Assembly (NCBI RefSeq): GCF_025398735.1
Contig: NZ_CP104694.1
Location: 4,739,465 to 4,803,464, forward strand
Length of the DNA stretch: 64,000 bases
Source of the DNA: Tahibacter amnicola
Lineage (GTDB): Bacteria; Pseudomonadota; Gammaproteobacteria; Xanthomonadales; Rhodanobacteraceae
Direction of reading: 5' to 3'
The position numbers and the translations under genes were made by a program. Below are positions 46,986 through 55,518 of this stretch, piece by piece (the stretch's first letter is position 1; every line of letters starts with the position of its first letter). The notes under the pieces are model-generated. The model was given only the letters and a program-made list of their open reading frames with translations, ran no database searches and was not told the DNA's origin.

Positions 46986-48602
46986 TCAGGATCGTCGGTG
47001 CGGAAACACGTATCGAAGACAGCGCACCTGGGCCGACGCATCGTCGCAACCGATACGCCGCAACAGGTCAGCGAGACTTTCCCCCTCGCTCGGCTTGGCC
47101 GCCTCCACCGGTACCAGGCGCGATACTCCGCGCGCGACCAGCGCCGACTCCGGGCTGGCGGCGTACTGCCATTGGGCCATACGGGTCTCGATCAACGGCA
47201 GGGGCATGGTAGAGGCAATCACGACGAAAGTGTCGCGATCGGCTTCGCTATCCACCTGCCAACTGAGTCCGGTAACGCCGTCGTGGCCGGGCAGTTGCCA
47301 GCGCGTACCCGGTGTCAGCGGGTTAGTCGGATTGAGCCCCGGCAAGGGAAACAGGACCGTCGGCTCCGGCGCGCCATCATCGTTGAAGACATAGACCCAG
47401 GTCGGCTGGGCGGCGGTCAATTCCAGCCGCAGGCGATCGCCCAGTGCAATCGTCGCACCGTCGTGCAGTTGCTCCCGAGTGCCTTGCGACTGCCGGTAGA
47501 ACGCCGTATCCACCGCCACGCCCGGGGCCGGTGCGCGCAGCAGCATTGCCGTGGTAAGGGCCAGCACCAGCAACGCTGCTGCGGCAATCCAGTGCGCTGC
47601 GTGCGGGCGCCACGGCCGCATGGCCGATTCAATCGCCACCAGCATTGCCAGCACGCCCGGATGGCGCTTGGCCGGCTGGGGCAGCAATGCACGATCAATC
47701 GCGCGGGCCAGGGCCCGGGGGATCTCCGGACGCGCCTGGCACAACGGCTTGCGGGCCTGGGTCATGACGCGTTCGCGCAATGCATCCAGGTCGTCCGCCA
47801 CATAGGGGTAGGTGCCGGTCAGGAGCCGGTAGAGCAGCACGCCCAGCGCGTACTGGTCCGAAGCGGCGCCGGGCTCGTCGCCATCGAGCACTTCCGGGGC
47901 CAGGTAATGGCGTGTGCCTGCAATGGTGCTGAAAGAGACATTTCCACTGATTTCCCGTGCACAGCCGAAGTCGGCCAGCACGATGCGGCCGCTGACGTCA
48001 CGCAGCACATTCTCGGCCTTCACATCCCCATGGCTGAGTCCGTGGCGATGCACCGCGGCCAGTGCGCGGCACAACTGGATGCCAATCTGCGCCACCTCTT
48101 CCACTGGCATCGGGCCGTCGGATGCGAGCACTTCGGCGAGCGACTGGCCGCGCACCAGCTCGGTCCAGAGGCCAACGCGGCCGTCCTGCTCGGCGGCGCC
48201 GTAGACGCTGACGATATTGGACTGGCGCACCTTCGCCAGCCGGCGCGCCTCGGCCAGGAACTGGTGGGTCAGCGCATCGGAATCGAGCCGGCGCAGCTTG
48301 AGTGCGACATCCTGGTCGAGCATGGGATCGTAGGCGCGCCACACTTCGCCGTTGGCGCCCTCGGCCAGCTTTTCCAGGACGTCCAGGCCGGCGAACTGGA
48401 ATTGCCGGCGCGGCGAGTCGTCGGCGCGATCCGGACGAATCTGCAGGCCGCGGAAGACCTGGGCCAACTGCGACAGTTCGCGCAGTCCGTCCGCGGTTTC
48501 GCCGGCCTCGCCGTCGAGCCGGGCAAGGAGTCTCCAGTCCAGCGCGGCATCGTCGGCGATCCCCGCCGCGATGCGTTCTAGGTCGTTTTTGTCGCCTGAC
48601 AT
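46986..48602 (-). CDS. Membrane Ser/Thr kinase with DUF4384-like C-terminal domain
   Basis: 538 residues. The kinase domain spans about residues 70-330: LAEGANGEVWRAYD loop, catalytic Lys in VALKLR, HGDVKAENVL in place of the usual HRD, DFG and APEVL. The HGD makes it a non-RD kinase, so activation-loop phosphorylation may not be needed. A membrane segment (HWIAAAALLVLALTTAMLL) follows. The periplasmic part (GDRLRLELTAAQPTWVYVFN ... LFPLPGLNPTNPL) matches DUF4384-type domains. Encoded just before the CHAT gene. Confidence 0.92.
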   Translation of the reverse strand: MSGDKNDLERIAAGIADDAALDWRLLARLDGEAGETADGLRELSQLAQVFRGLQIRPDRADDSPRRQFQFAGLDVLEKLAEGANGEVWRAYDPMLDQDVALKLRRLDSDALTHQFLAEARRLAKVRQSNIVSVYGAAEQDGRVGLWTELVRGQSLAEVLASDGPMPVEEVAQIGIQLCRALAAVHRHGLSHGDVKAENVLRDVSGRIVLADFGCAREISGNVSFSTIAGTRHYLAPEVLDGDEPGAASDQYALGVLLYRLLTGTYPYVADDLDALRERVMTQARKPLCQARPEIPRALARAIDRALLPQPAKRHPGVLAMLVAIESAMRPWRPHAAHWIAAAALLVLALTTAMLLRAPAPGVAVDTAFYRQSQGTREQLHDGATIALGDRLRLELTAAQPTWVYVFNDDGAPEPTVLFPLPGLNPTNPLTPGTRWQLPGHDGVTGLSWQVDSEADRDTFVVIASTMPLPLIETRMAQWQYAASPESALVARGVSRLVPVEAAKPSEGESLADLLRRIGCDDASAQVRCLRYVFPHRRS

Positions 48603-48752
48603 GCCAATCCCCTGCCCGTGCTGGTCGGGCGTCTGCTAAGGAAACGACGGCGAGACGCCCATCAGAACATCCATGCGTCGTCGGGAAGATCGCGCAACAC
48701 GCGCAGGGGTTCAAGCGCAGCGCGGGGCGGCTGGCTGAGGCCGCCGGGCCTG

Positions 48753-48780
48753 AAAAAAACAAAGCCCGCACACGGCGGGC
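48753..48780 (-). terminator. Terminator between sigma and kinase genes
   Basis: On the minus strand, a 6-bp stem (GCCCGC / GCGGGC) with a 5-base loop is followed by TTTGTTTTTTT. It lies between the sigma gene stop and the kinase start, so the kinase probably needs read-through or its own promoter. Confidence 0.75.
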
Positions 48781-48796
48781 CAGTCGTCACGCCAAA

Positions 48797-49435
48797 TTAC
48801 GGCTGACTGTAAGGTTTCAGCGCTGCCGCCAGCTGGACCAGGGCGCGCGCCACCATGACACGGACCGCATCCGGTGAGCTGCCGACTTCAGCGGCAATCT
48901 CCGGGTAGCTCATGCCGAATTCCAGCCGCATGACGATGATGCCCTGCTGACGCTTGGGCAGGCTGGCCAGCGCCGCCTCATAGGCGCGCAGGCGTTCGTG
49001 GCCGACCAGTTGCTCGACCGGCGAGGGCAATTCGGTGTCGGCCAGTTCCGGATCGATTTCCGCGGACTCGGGGCGACGCATCAGGCGACGCACTTCGTCG
49101 CGTACCTGGTTGAGGAGAATCTGGCGCAGGTAGGCCAGGAAGCTGCCCGGGCCTTCACATTCAAAGTGATCGATCTGCTTGAGCGCCCGCATCAGGGCCA
49201 GCTGGACCAGATCTTCGGTTTCGTGCAGGTCGCGGGCGGCGCGCGGAAGGCGGCCGTGGGCCCATTGGCGGAGAAGTGGCAGGAATCGACGCACAAGCGC
49301 ATCGCGGGCCGGGCGTTCGCCGGCGCGGACACGACGGATGAGGACTTCAGTCGGCTCGGCCACTGGCGTAAGTGTACGCCGAGGCAGCTCCCGCTGAACA
49401 AATGGCAGAACCCTTGCCACACTGGAGACAGACAT
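48797..49435 (-). CDS. ECF-type sigma factor (kinase/CHAT-linked)
   Basis: 212 residues from the ATG at 49435, with GGAAGAGGG upstream; the frame is open to 49528. Region 2 is seen at LVRRFLPLLRQWAHGRLP and the following ETEDLVQLALMRALKQIDHFE; region 4 at LPKRQQGIIVMRLEFGMSYPEIAAEVGSSPDAVRVMVARALVQL. No anti-sigma gene is adjacent. It is the upstream member of the sigma/kinase/CHAT cluster and the second sigma/kinase pair in the window. Confidence 0.92.
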   Translation of the reverse strand: MSVSSVARVLPFVQRELPRRTLTPVAEPTEVLIRRVRAGERPARDALVRRFLPLLRQWAHGRLPRAARDLHETEDLVQLALMRALKQIDHFECEGPGSFLAYLRQILLNQVRDEVRRLMRRPESAEIDPELADTELPSPVEQLVGHERLRAYEAALASLPKRQQGIIVMRLEFGMSYPEIAAEVGSSPDAVRVMVARALVQLAAALKPYSQP

Positions 49436-49568
49436 TGCGCCCTCTTCCCGTTCCCGTTGTGGGGCGGCAAGGTACTCGCGGGCCTGGCGCCTGACCAATG
49501 AAAGGTATATATCCGGCGATAACCCCAAGTTATAGTGTGCGGAACTTCATGCTGAGGCCGCCAACTGC

Positions 49569-50525
49569 ATGCGACTTCCGCTGTCCTCTCCCCTGCTCGA
49601 ATCCTTCCTGGTGCTGGCGCGGGAATTGAACTTCTCCCGCGCGGCGGACCTGCTGCATATCACCCAGCCTGCGCTGACCAAGCGCATCCAGAACCTGGAA
49701 TCCCTGCTAGGGCATGCGCTCCTGATCCGCCACCATAACGGACTGGAGCTGACCGAGTCCGGCCGCATCCTGCAGCGCTACGGCTCCGCGCTGGAGCATC
49801 AGGAAACCGAACTGCTGCAAAGCCTCGTGGGCGAGAAGACCGGCCAGCTGGGCGGCTTCTTCCGCATCGTCACCTACTCCTCGGCCCTGCGCTCGGTGGT
49901 CCTGCCGGCCATCGGGCACCTGCTGCGTGCGAATCCGAAGCTGTCCTGCCAGGCCTCCAAGGCGGAGGTGGAGGTGCTGCACGACATCCTGATCGACGGC
50001 CAGGTCGACTTCTGCGTCTCGCTATCTGAATGCGAACGGGCCGGCATCGAGAACGTGCAGCTGGGCGTCGAACGCGATGTCCTGATTGAATCCTCGCGCT
50101 ACACGGGCCGGGAGCACTGCTACATCGACCACGACCCGCGCGACAACTTCACCGAGAAGTTCTTCCTGAGCCAGACCGGCAGCACTGTGCCGCGCATGGG
50201 ACGTGCCTACTTCGACGACATCTACGGGCTGATCGACGCCGTGGCCGAAGGCGTCGGCCGCGCCGTCGTGCCGGTGCACCTGCTCGATCCGTCGATGCCG
50301 GTGCGCTTGGTCGAGGGCTTTCGCTGCTACGACGTCCCGGTATTCCTGCACTACCACCGGCAGCCGTACTACACGCGCCTGCAGCAGGCCGTGATCGACA
50401 CCCTGGTGCAACAGTGTGCACCGCTGCTGCGCACCAACCGGATCGGCGTGAGCGTCGAATCGCCGGTGGAGGACGATGCGTTGGTCGCCGCCCGCCGCCG
50501 CAAGCGGCAGCAGCTGCCGCGCTGA
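49569..50525 (+). CDS. LysR family transcriptional regulator
   Basis: 318 residues. The N-terminal HTH (LNFSRAADLLHITQPALTKRIQNLESLLGHALL) is standard LysR; the rest is an effector domain. The C-terminus is basic (ARRRKRQQLPR). It lies between the divergent sigma gene and the same-strand hydrolase gene at 50740, which it may regulate. The effector is unknown. Confidence 0.93.
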   Translation: MRLPLSSPLLESFLVLARELNFSRAADLLHITQPALTKRIQNLESLLGHALLIRHHNGLELTESGRILQRYGSALEHQETELLQSLVGEKTGQLGGFFRIVTYSSALRSVVLPAIGHLLRANPKLSCQASKAEVEVLHDILIDGQVDFCVSLSECERAGIENVQLGVERDVLIESSRYTGREHCYIDHDPRDNFTEKFFLSQTGSTVPRMGRAYFDDIYGLIDAVAEGVGRAVVPVHLLDPSMPVRLVEGFRCYDVPVFLHYHRQPYYTRLQQAVIDTLVQQCAPLLRTNRIGVSVESPVEDDALVAARRRKRQQLPR

Positions 50526-50626
50526 GACGGATCGTCGGGCCGCCTGGGCGGTGCGGGTACATTAGATATGTCACGCGAAGGCTCAGCGTGTCGACAGCGC
50601 GCGCTCCCGACGCTAGGTACCCGCAA

Positions 50627-50643
50627 CCCCTTGACTCAAGGGG
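50627..50643. promoter_or_regulatory. Perfect palindrome upstream of the penicillin-acylase-like gene
   Basis: CCCCTTGACTCAAGGGG has 8-bp arms around one central base and lies 97 bases before the ATG. It could be an operator or the hairpin of a short terminator, but no T-run follows. Confidence 0.4.
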
Positions 50644-50739
50644 GCTTCCAAAGCCACAAACACGTCGCCTTGTTGCGACATTCCCTCAGCGGCCGCAGGC
50701 AATGACGCCTGCGGCTTCCATTCCCGGGTGAGGTTTTGC

Positions 50740-53130
50740 ATGCGGATTCTGCGTCGTCTGCTCCTGGTTGTTGCGATTCTCGGACTGGGCCTCTTTGGCG
50801 CGGCCTGGTGGCTGTTGCGCGGCAGCCTGCCGCAGCTGGACGGGGAGATCACCGCGCCGCTAAAGGCAGCGGTCACGGTCGAACGGGATGCACTCGGGTC
50901 GGCGACGATCGCTGCTGCCAACCGGTCTGACCTGGCCTGGTCGCTGGGCTATGTGCACGCGCAGGAGCGCTACTTCCAGATGGACCTTTTGCGCCGCGCG
51001 GCCGCCGGCGAGCTCTCCGCGCTGCTCGGCGGCGCCCTGCTCGACGTCGATCGCGCGCGACGGCCACACCGTTTCCGCGTGCGCGCCGGTGAGGCACTGG
51101 CGGCAATGGCGCCGGAACAGCGGCAACTCATCGACACCTATCGGGATGGGGTCAATGCCGGGCTGGCCGCCCTGTCCGTGCGCCCCTGGGAATATCTGTT
51201 GTTGCGCGAAACGCCGGCGCCGTGGCGCAGTGAAGACACGGCACTGGTGATCTACGCCATGTTCTTCGATCTCAACAGCGACGGTGCGAACGAGCGCGAG
51301 TTGCACCTGGCGCAGATGAAATCGAGCTTGCCGGAGGCCGTGTTCCGCTTCCTGGTGCAGCCGGGCAGCGAGTGGGACGCCCCGCTACGCGGTGAACCGT
51401 TCGCGGCGACGCAGCCGCCGGACGCCAGCGTGCTGGATTTTTCCAACATCGCCGATGGAAAGAACAATGCCGCGCCGACCCTGGCGACACTCGCCCCGGA
51501 AGATCTCGGGCACAAACCCGGCAGCAACAATTTCGCCGTCGGCGGCGCGCTGACGACCACTGGCGCGGCGCTCGTGGCCGACGACATGCATCTGACCCTG
51601 CGCGTTCCCAACATCTGGTATCGCGCCAACCTGAAGTATCCGGATCCGGCCGACGCCAGCAGAACGATCGAACTGCACGGCGTCTCGCTGCCCGGCACAC
51701 CGGCGGTACTGGCCGGATCCAACGGCCATATCGCCTGGGGCTACACCAACAGTTACGGTGACTGGACCGACTGGGTGCGCGTCCAGCGTGATCCAGCCAA
51801 TCCCTCGCGCTATCGCGTGCCAGAGGGCTGGGACACCATCGCCGTCGACGAGGAGGTCATTGCCATCAAGGGCAGCGGCAGCGAAACGGTACGCGTTGAG
51901 AACACGCGCTGGGGTCCGATCCTGGCCAAGGACACCGACGGCACGCCGCTGGCACTGGCCTGGACCGCGCATCAACCGCGCGTGCTGAACCTGGAACTGC
52001 TAGAACTGGAACGAACCCGCGATGCCGCCAGCGCGCTGGCGCTGGCGCCACGCATGGGCATGCCGGTGCAGAACTTCGTGGTCGGCGACCGCGACGGCCA
52101 TATCGGGTGGACCCTGACCGGCAACGGCATTCCGCGTCGCAAGGGTTTCGATCCGCAGCTGCCCGCCGACTGGAGCCAGCCGGGCACCGGATGGGTCGGA
52201 TGGCTGGAACCGACGGAATTCCCGCAGATTCTCGACCCGCCGGAGCACCGCCTGTGGACGGCCAACGCGCGCACGATCGACAGCGACTGGCTCGCCATCG
52301 TCGGCGACGGTGGCTACGACCTGGGCGCGCGGTCGCGCCAGATCCGTGACGGACTGCGCGCGCAGAATTCTTTTACACCGGCCGACCTGCTCGCCATCCA
52401 GCTGGACAACCGCGCCCTGTTCCTTGAGCGCTGGCGCGAGCTGCTGCAAAAGTCCCTGGAAACCTCGACGCACCCCAAGGCCGCCGCGCTCAAGGCGCAG
52501 CTCGCCCGCTGGGATGGTGAAGCCGGGAAAACATCGAGTGCCTACGGGCTGGTCCGCCAGTTCCGCAAGAATGTCATTGCCACCACCCTGGCACCGTTCC
52601 AGCTGATGGTGACGCGCCACCACCCGGGTTTCGAGATGCCTTCCGCACAAGGGTACGAAGCGGCAGTGTGGAAATTGCTGGAGGAGCGGCCGCGCCATCT
52701 GCTCGACCCGCGCCACGCCGATTGGGACGCCCTGCTGCAGGCCAGCGTAACGCAGCTGGCCGAGGCCCAGGCACAACCGCGCAATGACCCGTCCAAACCC
52801 TGGGGCGACAACAACCGCGCTGCCATCCGGCACCCGTTGTCGAGCGCACTGCCCGGCTTTCTGGCACGCCACCTCGACATGCCGATGCAGCCCTTGTCCG
52901 GCGACCACAACATGCCGCACGTGCAGACACCGTCATTTGGTGCATCGGAACGGTTCGCGATTTCGCCGGGGCATGAAAAGGACGCGTATCTGATGATGCC
53001 GGGCGGTCAGAGCAGCCACCCGTTGTCGCCCTTTCACGGCGCGGGTCACTCGGACTGGGTGGAAGGCCGGCCGACGCCCCTGCTGCCGGGACCGACGCAC
53101 TATCGCCTCATGCTGACGCCATCGACGTAA
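50740..53130 (+). CDS. Penicillin acylase family (Ntn hydrolase) protein
   Basis: 796 residues from the ATG at 50740 (GTGAGG upstream). A single N-terminal membrane segment (LLLVVAILGLGLFGAAWWLL) targets it to the periplasm. The autoprocessing site is visible as GSNNFAVG, the Ser (about 262) being the predicted N-terminal nucleophile of the beta chain. The family includes penicillin G acylase and acyl-homoserine-lactone acylases; which substrate applies cannot be told from sequence. A large inverted repeat follows. Confidence 0.93.
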   Translation: MRILRRLLLVVAILGLGLFGAAWWLLRGSLPQLDGEITAPLKAAVTVERDALGSATIAAANRSDLAWSLGYVHAQERYFQMDLLRRAAAGELSALLGGALLDVDRARRPHRFRVRAGEALAAMAPEQRQLIDTYRDGVNAGLAALSVRPWEYLLLRETPAPWRSEDTALVIYAMFFDLNSDGANERELHLAQMKSSLPEAVFRFLVQPGSEWDAPLRGEPFAATQPPDASVLDFSNIADGKNNAAPTLATLAPEDLGHKPGSNNFAVGGALTTTGAALVADDMHLTLRVPNIWYRANLKYPDPADASRTIELHGVSLPGTPAVLAGSNGHIAWGYTNSYGDWTDWVRVQRDPANPSRYRVPEGWDTIAVDEEVIAIKGSGSETVRVENTRWGPILAKDTDGTPLALAWTAHQPRVLNLELLELERTRDAASALALAPRMGMPVQNFVVGDRDGHIGWTLTGNGIPRRKGFDPQLPADWSQPGTGWVGWLEPTEFPQILDPPEHRLWTANARTIDSDWLAIVGDGGYDLGARSRQIRDGLRAQNSFTPADLLAIQLDNRALFLERWRELLQKSLETSTHPKAAALKAQLARWDGEAGKTSSAYGLVRQFRKNVIATTLAPFQLMVTRHHPGFEMPSAQGYEAAVWKLLEERPRHLLDPRHADWDALLQASVTQLAEAQAQPRNDPSKPWGDNNRAAIRHPLSSALPGFLARHLDMPMQPLSGDHNMPHVQTPSFGASERFAISPGHEKDAYLMMPGGQSSHPLSPFHGAGHSDWVEGRPTPLLPGPTHYRLMLTPST

Positions 53131-53172
53131 GCGCTGTCGGTGACGCAGCAGGCCTGGTTACCGCGGAGTCGC

Positions 53173-53208
53173 GTCACGAAGGGAACCGGATCCGGTTCCC
53201 TCCGTGAC
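53173..53208. terminator. Long inverted repeat between convergent genes
   Basis: GTCACG, 2 unpaired bases, then GGGAACCGGA / TCCGGTTCCC, 2 unpaired bases, then CGTGAC. It is almost perfectly self-complementary over 36 bases and sits between the convergent hydrolase and secreted-protein genes, as expected for a bidirectional terminator. Confidence 0.8.
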
Positions 53209-53224
53209 AGCCGTGGACGATGGC

Positions 53225-55279
53225 TTAGTTGGCGGGAGCTTCTTCGAAGTTGTCGGCGAAGATCGCGTCGACAACCGCTACCTGCGGGACCAGCGTTTCG
53301 GCGCTGTACGCCGCAGGCTCGCCCTGCTCGGCCACGTGCAGGTCGAAGTTGGCGGCCGTCGGGGCGGAATCAGCTTCGAACGAGAACGTGAACATCGTGC
53401 CCCAGTTGAGCGGGTTGAGCACCGGCGGGACCTGCGCGATCGGCGTGGGGTTTTCCGGCGCCGTCCAGGTGATGCGACCGTCGGCCACTTCGGCAGTCCA
53501 GTCGTTGGCGGTATCCACGTCACCATCGTCGAAGCGGAGGTTCGTCGCGGTGACGTTTTCCATCAGCGGCAGCGAGAAGGCGTCAAATCCGAAATTGTGG
53601 ATCACGCGATACCGCTTGGATTCATCCGCATCGTCCGAGTAAGCAGGCGTCCCCTGGGTGAGGCCGCGGGAGTAGTCGAAATTCGCCACCGCGTAGTCGT
53701 AGCGCCAGCGGCCATTCGGCAGCGCGGTGACTTTCACGGCCACGCGGGTGTGACCGCCCTCGCCCGCCACTTCCACATTGCGCTGGCTGTCACTGGAGAC
53801 GCTCGGATCGACCCAGCGGTTGATCGCCGGGCCCAGGCGCAGCGGCGACAGGTTGGCCACATTCCACTGGCTGCCGTAGGTGAACGACACCGGGCGGGTC
53901 GCCATGGTGTTGTAGATGTTGATGTCGTCGCGAACGATGTACCAGGACTCGAACAGGTAGGAAGCCGACGGATCGAGCTTGGATTCCTTCACGATCAGGC
54001 GCTGGCTGTACGCCGTGTTGCCCGGCGCATCTTCCGCGCCGTCGCAGTTGCGGTCGTAGATGGAGCCGCAGCGTCCCCACAGTGACTTGGACGGGATGAT
54101 CTCGCTGCGCGGGCCCAGGTCGCCGCTGCTGTCGTTGTTGCCGGTGCCGTAGGTGTCGCCGCAGGACCGGCCCAGCACGTGGCTGCCGTTGGAGCGGTCG
54201 CAATCGGCACCGGTATTGACGGTAAGAAAGGCATGCTTCACGCCGGACCGGCCGATCTGCTGGATGCGGCCGTCGCTGTCGATGCGATACAGGTTCCAGA
54301 TCAGGTAGGGATGCTGGTCGTTGTCGTAGGGCGCCTGGATACCGGTGAATTTCTCGTGCCAGGCGACATCGGCGGTATACAACGCCGCACTCTTGCCGAG
54401 TGGGTCGCCGGGGATCGTCTCGGCCGAAGTGCCGTTGTTGACGTTGTTCTTCAGCGTGGACGACGGAGTGAACACGATGTTGCCGTCGGTATTCGTGTTC
54501 GGGCCATCGCAGGTGCAGCCGGAGGTGCAGCCGAGCTGGTTGGTGCAGCGTGAATACTGTGCCGAGAAGGTCTGCATGAAGACGTCGGCCTGGTACTGCC
54601 CCGTGCCCGGCGCCGGCACGTCCTTGCCCGGCCAGTTGGGATTGCCAGCATCGCGCAGCGTCAGGCGCTGGCCGTCGGCACCGACGACATTCAGATTCAT
54701 GCGCAGCTGGGCGATTTCCAGATCCGCCAGCGCGCGGTCGCCCAGGCGGGCGGCGAGATCCGGATGAATGCGCAGATCCATCGTGCGGATTTCCAGGCGG
54801 GCGCCCTTGTCGGCGAGCTTGTACATCAGGCGATCGAGGTAGAACCAGGTCTTGCCGTCGGCGCCGACCAGGTCCAGCTCCTGCAGGCTGCCCTTGCGCG
54901 GACGCAGGCTGGCGTCAACGAGGGAGATCTGGCCATCCGGGAGATTCAGCCGGAAGCCGCCACGCAGCGTCAGGGTGCCGTCGACAAAGTGTTCAAAGTT
55001 GTAGCGGTCGACCTTGAACCGGACGCCGCCGAGATCGCGAATGGGTACCGCGATGAATCCCTTGCGATCCGGATCGCTGGTCTGGAAGCCAGCTTCCAGC
55101 GTGACGCCGGCATCGCGCAGGAGATCTTCGTTCCAGATGAAACCCAGCTCACCGCCGAATGCAGTCCAGACACCCGTTTCGGGCGAGCTGGCGGGCGGGG
55201 TGGTCTGCGCCAGGAGCGGTGCCCATGGCAAAGAAAGCAAAAGTGATAACGCAGCAATCCGTAAACGCGGTGCAAGCAT
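53225..55279 (-). CDS. Large exported protein, paralogue A of a three-member cluster
   Basis: 684 residues from the ATG at 55279, where a signal peptide begins (MLAPRLRIAALSLLLSLP); GGGGG lies upstream. It shares with paralogues B and C the core APYDNDQHPYLIWNLYRIDS, GRIQQIGRSGVKHAF, a Cys-rich DTYG/PRSEIIP stretch, LWGRCGSIYDRNCDG, SWYIVRDDINIYNTM and GPAINRWVDP. This core resembles an uncharacterised exported family with the pattern NLYR..GR..QIG.S..KH.F. It ends with IFADNFE five residues before its C-terminus. Function unknown. Confidence 0.85.
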   Translation of the reverse strand: MLAPRLRIAALSLLLSLPWAPLLAQTTPPASSPETGVWTAFGGELGFIWNEDLLRDAGVTLEAGFQTSDPDRKGFIAVPIRDLGGVRFKVDRYNFEHFVDGTLTLRGGFRLNLPDGQISLVDASLRPRKGSLQELDLVGADGKTWFYLDRLMYKLADKGARLEIRTMDLRIHPDLAARLGDRALADLEIAQLRMNLNVVGADGQRLTLRDAGNPNWPGKDVPAPGTGQYQADVFMQTFSAQYSRCTNQLGCTSGCTCDGPNTNTDGNIVFTPSSTLKNNVNNGTSAETIPGDPLGKSAALYTADVAWHEKFTGIQAPYDNDQHPYLIWNLYRIDSDGRIQQIGRSGVKHAFLTVNTGADCDRSNGSHVLGRSCGDTYGTGNNDSSGDLGPRSEIIPSKSLWGRCGSIYDRNCDGAEDAPGNTAYSQRLIVKESKLDPSASYLFESWYIVRDDINIYNTMATRPVSFTYGSQWNVANLSPLRLGPAINRWVDPSVSSDSQRNVEVAGEGGHTRVAVKVTALPNGRWRYDYAVANFDYSRGLTQGTPAYSDDADESKRYRVIHNFGFDAFSLPLMENVTATNLRFDDGDVDTANDWTAEVADGRITWTAPENPTPIAQVPPVLNPLNWGTMFTFSFEADSAPTAANFDLHVAEQGEPAAYSAETLVPQVAVVDAIFADNFEEAPAN

Positions 55280-55518
55280 GCGGAAAAACCCCCTTGATAA
55301 TGCGGTGCAAAAAACCGGGCTCGCCCGGTTCCTCGGGAAATCGACTCTGCAACAACCTGTGCTTCGCGCAACCGCCCTGCGCGTCGGCCCGGTTGACACC
55401 GAGAGACGCCGATTGCCACTGCACCAAACTTCACGAAATAACACCGACGCCCGTCACAAAGCAATGGCCGGTCCGGCCACCCGTCGCGCAAAATGGAACG
55501 TCTGACAACCTGTTGCGT

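Noticed and set aside
45996-48581. 861-codon plus-strand frame opposite the CHAT and kinase genes
   Set aside because: It spans two clear minus-strand genes and has no domain of its own.
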